DNA of 64,000 bases from CP2-2F sp034436355 (GTDB lineage: Bacteria; Chloroflexota; Anaerolineae; Aggregatilineales; UBA2796): positions 1 to 64,000 of the forward strand of contig DAOTVQ010000025.1 in assembly GCA_034436355.1 (NCBI GenBank). Reading direction: 5' to 3'. Under the pieces are notes generated by a model. The model had not been told where the DNA came from, searched no databases, and saw only the letters and a list, made by a program, of their open reading frames with translations. Below are positions 62,335 through 64,000 of this stretch, one piece after another. The translations under genes and the position numbers were made by a program. Within the stretch, counting starts at the first letter, position 1. Every line of letters starts with the position of its first letter.

Positions 62335-62733
62335 CTAAAAGGCGTAGTCCTCGTCATCCTGTTCAGAGTCATCTTGCGAATATTCAATCGGCACACCACG
62401 GCGGTCACCTAGCACGATCATCTCGTTGGCAACCAATTCGGTGCGGTAATGGCGTTTGCCTTCTTCATCTTCCCAACCGCGTGTTTGCAAACGCCCTTCA
62501 ATATAGACCTGCTGATCTTTACGAAGATGCGATTTACAGATTTCCGCCAGCATTCCCCATGCCACCACATTGAACCATTCATGTTCTTCGCGGCGTTCGC
62601 CTTCACTATTTGTCCACGTGCGGCTGGTGACTACACTAAAGCTGGTGACAGGGCGCCCACTGGGCGTATAGCGCATTTCGGGATCGCGCCCTAAGCTACC
62701 GATAATCATAACCTTGTTTAAGCCGCGAGCCAT
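62335..62733 (-). CDS. ssb: Single-stranded DNA-binding protein
   Basis: The 132-residue OB-fold protein opens MARGLNKVMIIGSLGRDPEMRYT (key KVMIIGSLGRDPEMRY) and has the family's 'EEHEWFNVVAWG' and 'VYIEGRLQTRGWEDEEGKRHY' (key YIEGRLQTRGWEDEEG) segments. The tail is short and acidic, ending EDYAF rather than the classical DDDIPF; the terminal Phe needed for partner binding is kept. It lies between rpsF and rpsR. Confidence 0.96.
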   Translation of the reverse strand: MARGLNKVMIIGSLGRDPEMRYTPSGRPVTSFSVVTSRTWTNSEGERREEHEWFNVVAWGMLAEICKSHLRKDQQVYIEGRLQTRGWEDEEGKRHYRTELVANEMIVLGDRRGVPIEYSQDDSEQDDEDYAF

Positions 62734-62825
62734 ACCATCCTTCCTTCTTGACCACTGCTAAACTCGCTTCCCATTTTCAGATGTTGGTGCAGCAGGCAGC
62801 GCAGGCAACGCACAGGTGTTGGCAA

Positions 62826-63113
62826 TTACTCGTCAGCACGCACCAGTAAGTGGCGAATAACACGGTCGTAGAGGCGTAAATTGCGCTCTAATGGGCTAGT
62901 GGTGTGCGGCTGCATCTCTAGCTGTTGGGTAACATAATGCCCTTCAGTGTATTCACCGATCTGGTAGGCAAGTTTGCGCCTGCCCCATTGGTAGGTGTCG
63001 GTGACTTTTCCCTCTAGTTCTTCTACCCACTGCTGCACTTGCGCGAGGACGCTGCGGAATTCTTCTTCGTCCACGTCAGACGCGACGATGTAAGTCAACT
63101 CATAGTGACGCAT
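62826..63113 (-). CDS. rpsF: 30S ribosomal protein S6
   Basis: The 95-residue S6 opens RHYELTYIVASDVDEEE and has the RRKLAYQIGEYTEGHYV segment. The ATG at 63113 gives the normal start; a longer frame to 63155 adds 14 unrelated residues. It is the first gene of the rpsF-ssb-rpsR-PPIase unit. Its leader carries two hairpins and a promoter. Confidence 0.95.
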   Translation of the reverse strand: MRHYELTYIVASDVDEEEFRSVLAQVQQWVEELEGKVTDTYQWGRRKLAYQIGEYTEGHYVTQQLEMQPHTTSPLERNLRLYDRVIRHLLVRADE

Positions 63114-63144
63114 GTTTGAATCGTTTGATCCTTCCCTCGGAGTA

Positions 63145-63188
63145 GCCCTATCCACTAGGGCGGAAAGCTGCCCAACGCCGTGTTGGGC
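63145..63188 (-). promoter_or_regulatory. Two-hairpin leader of the rpsF operon
   Basis: On the transcript, GCCCAAC / GTTGGGC (63188-63170) is followed by GCCCTA / TAGGGC (63161-63145), joined by AGCTTTCC. Autoregulatory S6:S18-binding leaders are known upstream of rpsF in many bacteria. Whether this is one is inferred from position and structure only. Confidence 0.45.
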
Positions 63189-63204
63189 AAATGAAACGCC
63201 TAGA

Positions 63205-63233
63205 AGTCTACACTGTTCTGCCGCCTAAGGCAA
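63205..63233 (-). promoter_or_regulatory. rpsF operon promoter
   Basis: TTGCCT (63233-63228, minus strand) and TAGACT (63210-63205) have a 17-base spacer. They lie upstream of the two-hairpin leader, 92 bases from the rpsF start. Confidence 0.6.
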
Positions 63234-63274
63234 GGGCAAGCCTGCCCTCGCGCTGTGTTGGGTGCAGCAAAGTG

Positions 63275-63294
63275 GGGCGGGCTTTATCCCGCCC
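63275..63294 (-). terminator. GGGCGGG hairpin after the repeat-protein gene
   Basis: GGGCGGG (63275-63281), a 6-base loop, and CCCGCCC (63288-63294) lie 77 bases past the stop of the FG-GAP-like gene. They probably end its message before the rpsF promoter. Confidence 0.6.
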
Positions 63295-63370
63295 TTAGGA
63301 GGATTGCTTCCCTTCTTCAAAAACCTTTGGAGAAGGGAAAAGAGGAAATGCGGCATTAACCGCTCACCTA

Positions 63371-64000
63371 CTACGGTTGAATGTATCTTCCACTTAAAGG
63401 CAGGTCACCTGTGGCGCCGAAGATGAACGAAATCTGCGCCGGCCCTGTCGAGAGGGTATTTTGCAAGAAGATACTACTGGCAGAGCCTCGGAAGACGCCG
63501 ATCCCGTCTATGCCATCGCCATCCCAGTCACCGGCAATAGGCGTATCCCCATTCGTGCCAAACGCTAGCGAGAAATCAGCGAAGAACACGCCGTTTTGCT
63601 GCGCGTTGTTCAGCAGATAGAAGACGCCCGTTGAGGGACGGAACACACCAATGCCATCTTCACCGTTACCGTTCCAGTCACCTGCTGTCGGCAAATCACC
63701 AGGATTGCCCAGCACCAAGGTGTAGTCGGCAAAGCCAGTGGTCAATGTGTTGCGGATGTAGATCAAGCCGTTGGAGGGGCGGAAGACGCCGACGCCATCC
63801 CTGCCGTCGCCGTTCCAATCACCCACAATGGGCATATCATTCGGATTGCCTAACACAAAACTGTAGACGACTGGTGAGCCGCTTGCATTGGAATCTTTCA
63901 AGAAAAATTCGCCCGTCGTGCGGCGGTAGATACCTATAGTATCCACACCATCGCCGTTCCAGTCCCCGGCAATCGGATAGTCATTCGGTCCGCCAAAGAT
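63371..64000 (-). CDS. FG-GAP/VCBS-like repeat protein (partial)
   Basis: The frame is open from the window edge (64000) to a stop at 63371-63373 and gives 209 residues of a longer protein. It consists of repeats of about 48 residues with the core 'PIAGDWNGDGxDxIGVFR' followed by a 'FYLRN/FFLKDS' strand; about four are visible. Such repeats bind calcium and build beta-propeller or stalk surfaces. The protein is probably secreted, and its N-terminus lies outside the window. The base-level repetition is imperfect, so the copies are not recent. Confidence 0.85.
   Translation of the reverse strand: MFGGPNDYPIAGDWNGDGVDTIGIYRRTTGEFFLKDSNASGSPVVYSFVLGNPNDMPIVGDWNGDGRDGVGVFRPSNGLIYIRNTLTTGFADYTLVLGNPGDLPTAGDWNGNGEDGIGVFRPSTGVFYLLNNAQQNGVFFADFSLAFGTNGDTPIAGDWDGDGIDGIGVFRGSASSIFLQNTLSTGPAQISFIFGATGDLPLSGRYIQP

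Overview
The window reads as a chromosomal segment of a Chloroflexota bacterium, most like the Anaerolineae and relatives. This is an inference from gene content, since no phylogenetic marker could be searched. The pointers are lipoproteins with very long Thr/Pro linkers, a protein made of 'GDWNGDG' FG-GAP-like repeats, DUF4397 and DUF3352 secreted proteins, a Ser/Thr kinase with an extracellular lectin-like domain, CUT1 sugar ABC transporters, and an rpsF-ssb-rpsR cluster without rplI. Coding density is high, base composition is moderately GC-rich and even, and no intact insertion sequence, prophage or CRISPR array was seen.

Layout. 1-3.4 kb: the tail of a Pro/Thr-rich protein, uvrB with an SOS-box-like operator, and a two-domain VOC protein. 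3.4-5.8 kb: RNase P RNA followed directly by an ATPase plus TOPRIM-like gene pair that resembles known two-gene phage-defence modules. 5.8-10.5 kb (minus): an operon of a VWA/GATase-like membrane protein, a phosphodiester-glycosidase lipoprotein and a class IV aminotransferase. 10.6-13.3 kb (plus): a 39-residue DltX-like membrane microprotein, an MBOAT acyltransferase and an atypical SDR. 13.4-20 kb: an amino-sugar/oligosaccharide locus, with nanE divergent from an ABC transporter, a GH88/GH105-like hydrolase and a BadF-type sugar kinase. 20.1-22.5 kb: a Thr/Pro-rich lipoprotein with an internal duplication.

22.5-26.9 kb (minus): acyl-CoA carboxylase beta, a GNAT, and a split glutamine-dependent NAD synthetase (synthase and amidase as separate genes). 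27-29.5 kb: a secreted clan-A glycosidase, tRNA-Asp(GTC) and a TspO-like protein. 29.7-36.4 kb: secreted proteins, an STPK, an FG-GAP-like lipoprotein and clpP. 36.5-45.4 kb: a DUF4397 protein with eight repeat units, a hybrid sensor kinase, dgoD, a zinc dehydrogenase, a 3-hydroxyacyl-CoA dehydrogenase and a queuosine-precursor transporter. 45.4-49.3 kb (minus): a VWA protein, a cysteine hydrolase, a peptide/oligosaccharide-binding protein and a VOC protein. 49.5-53.7 kb (plus): gatA, a sugar nucleotidyltransferase, an aminotransferase and a thioesterase. 53.7-56.2 kb (minus): DUF554 and two carbohydrate-esterase-type genes. 56.4-63.3 kb (minus): rpoB, transcribed alone from its own promoter, and upstream of it the rpsF-ssb-rpsR-PPIase operon. 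The window ends inside an FG-GAP-like repeat protein.

The most interesting observations are the DltX-like microprotein coupled to an MBOAT with no other dlt genes nearby, the ATPase/TOPRIM-like pair beside rnpB, rpoB with neither rpoC nor rplL as a neighbour, a kinase whose catalytic loop reads HRDVTPGN, an SOS-type operator on the uvrB promoter, a 9-bp inverted repeat bracketing the transporter promoter, and a recurring GGCGGGA-type hairpin at transcription-unit ends.
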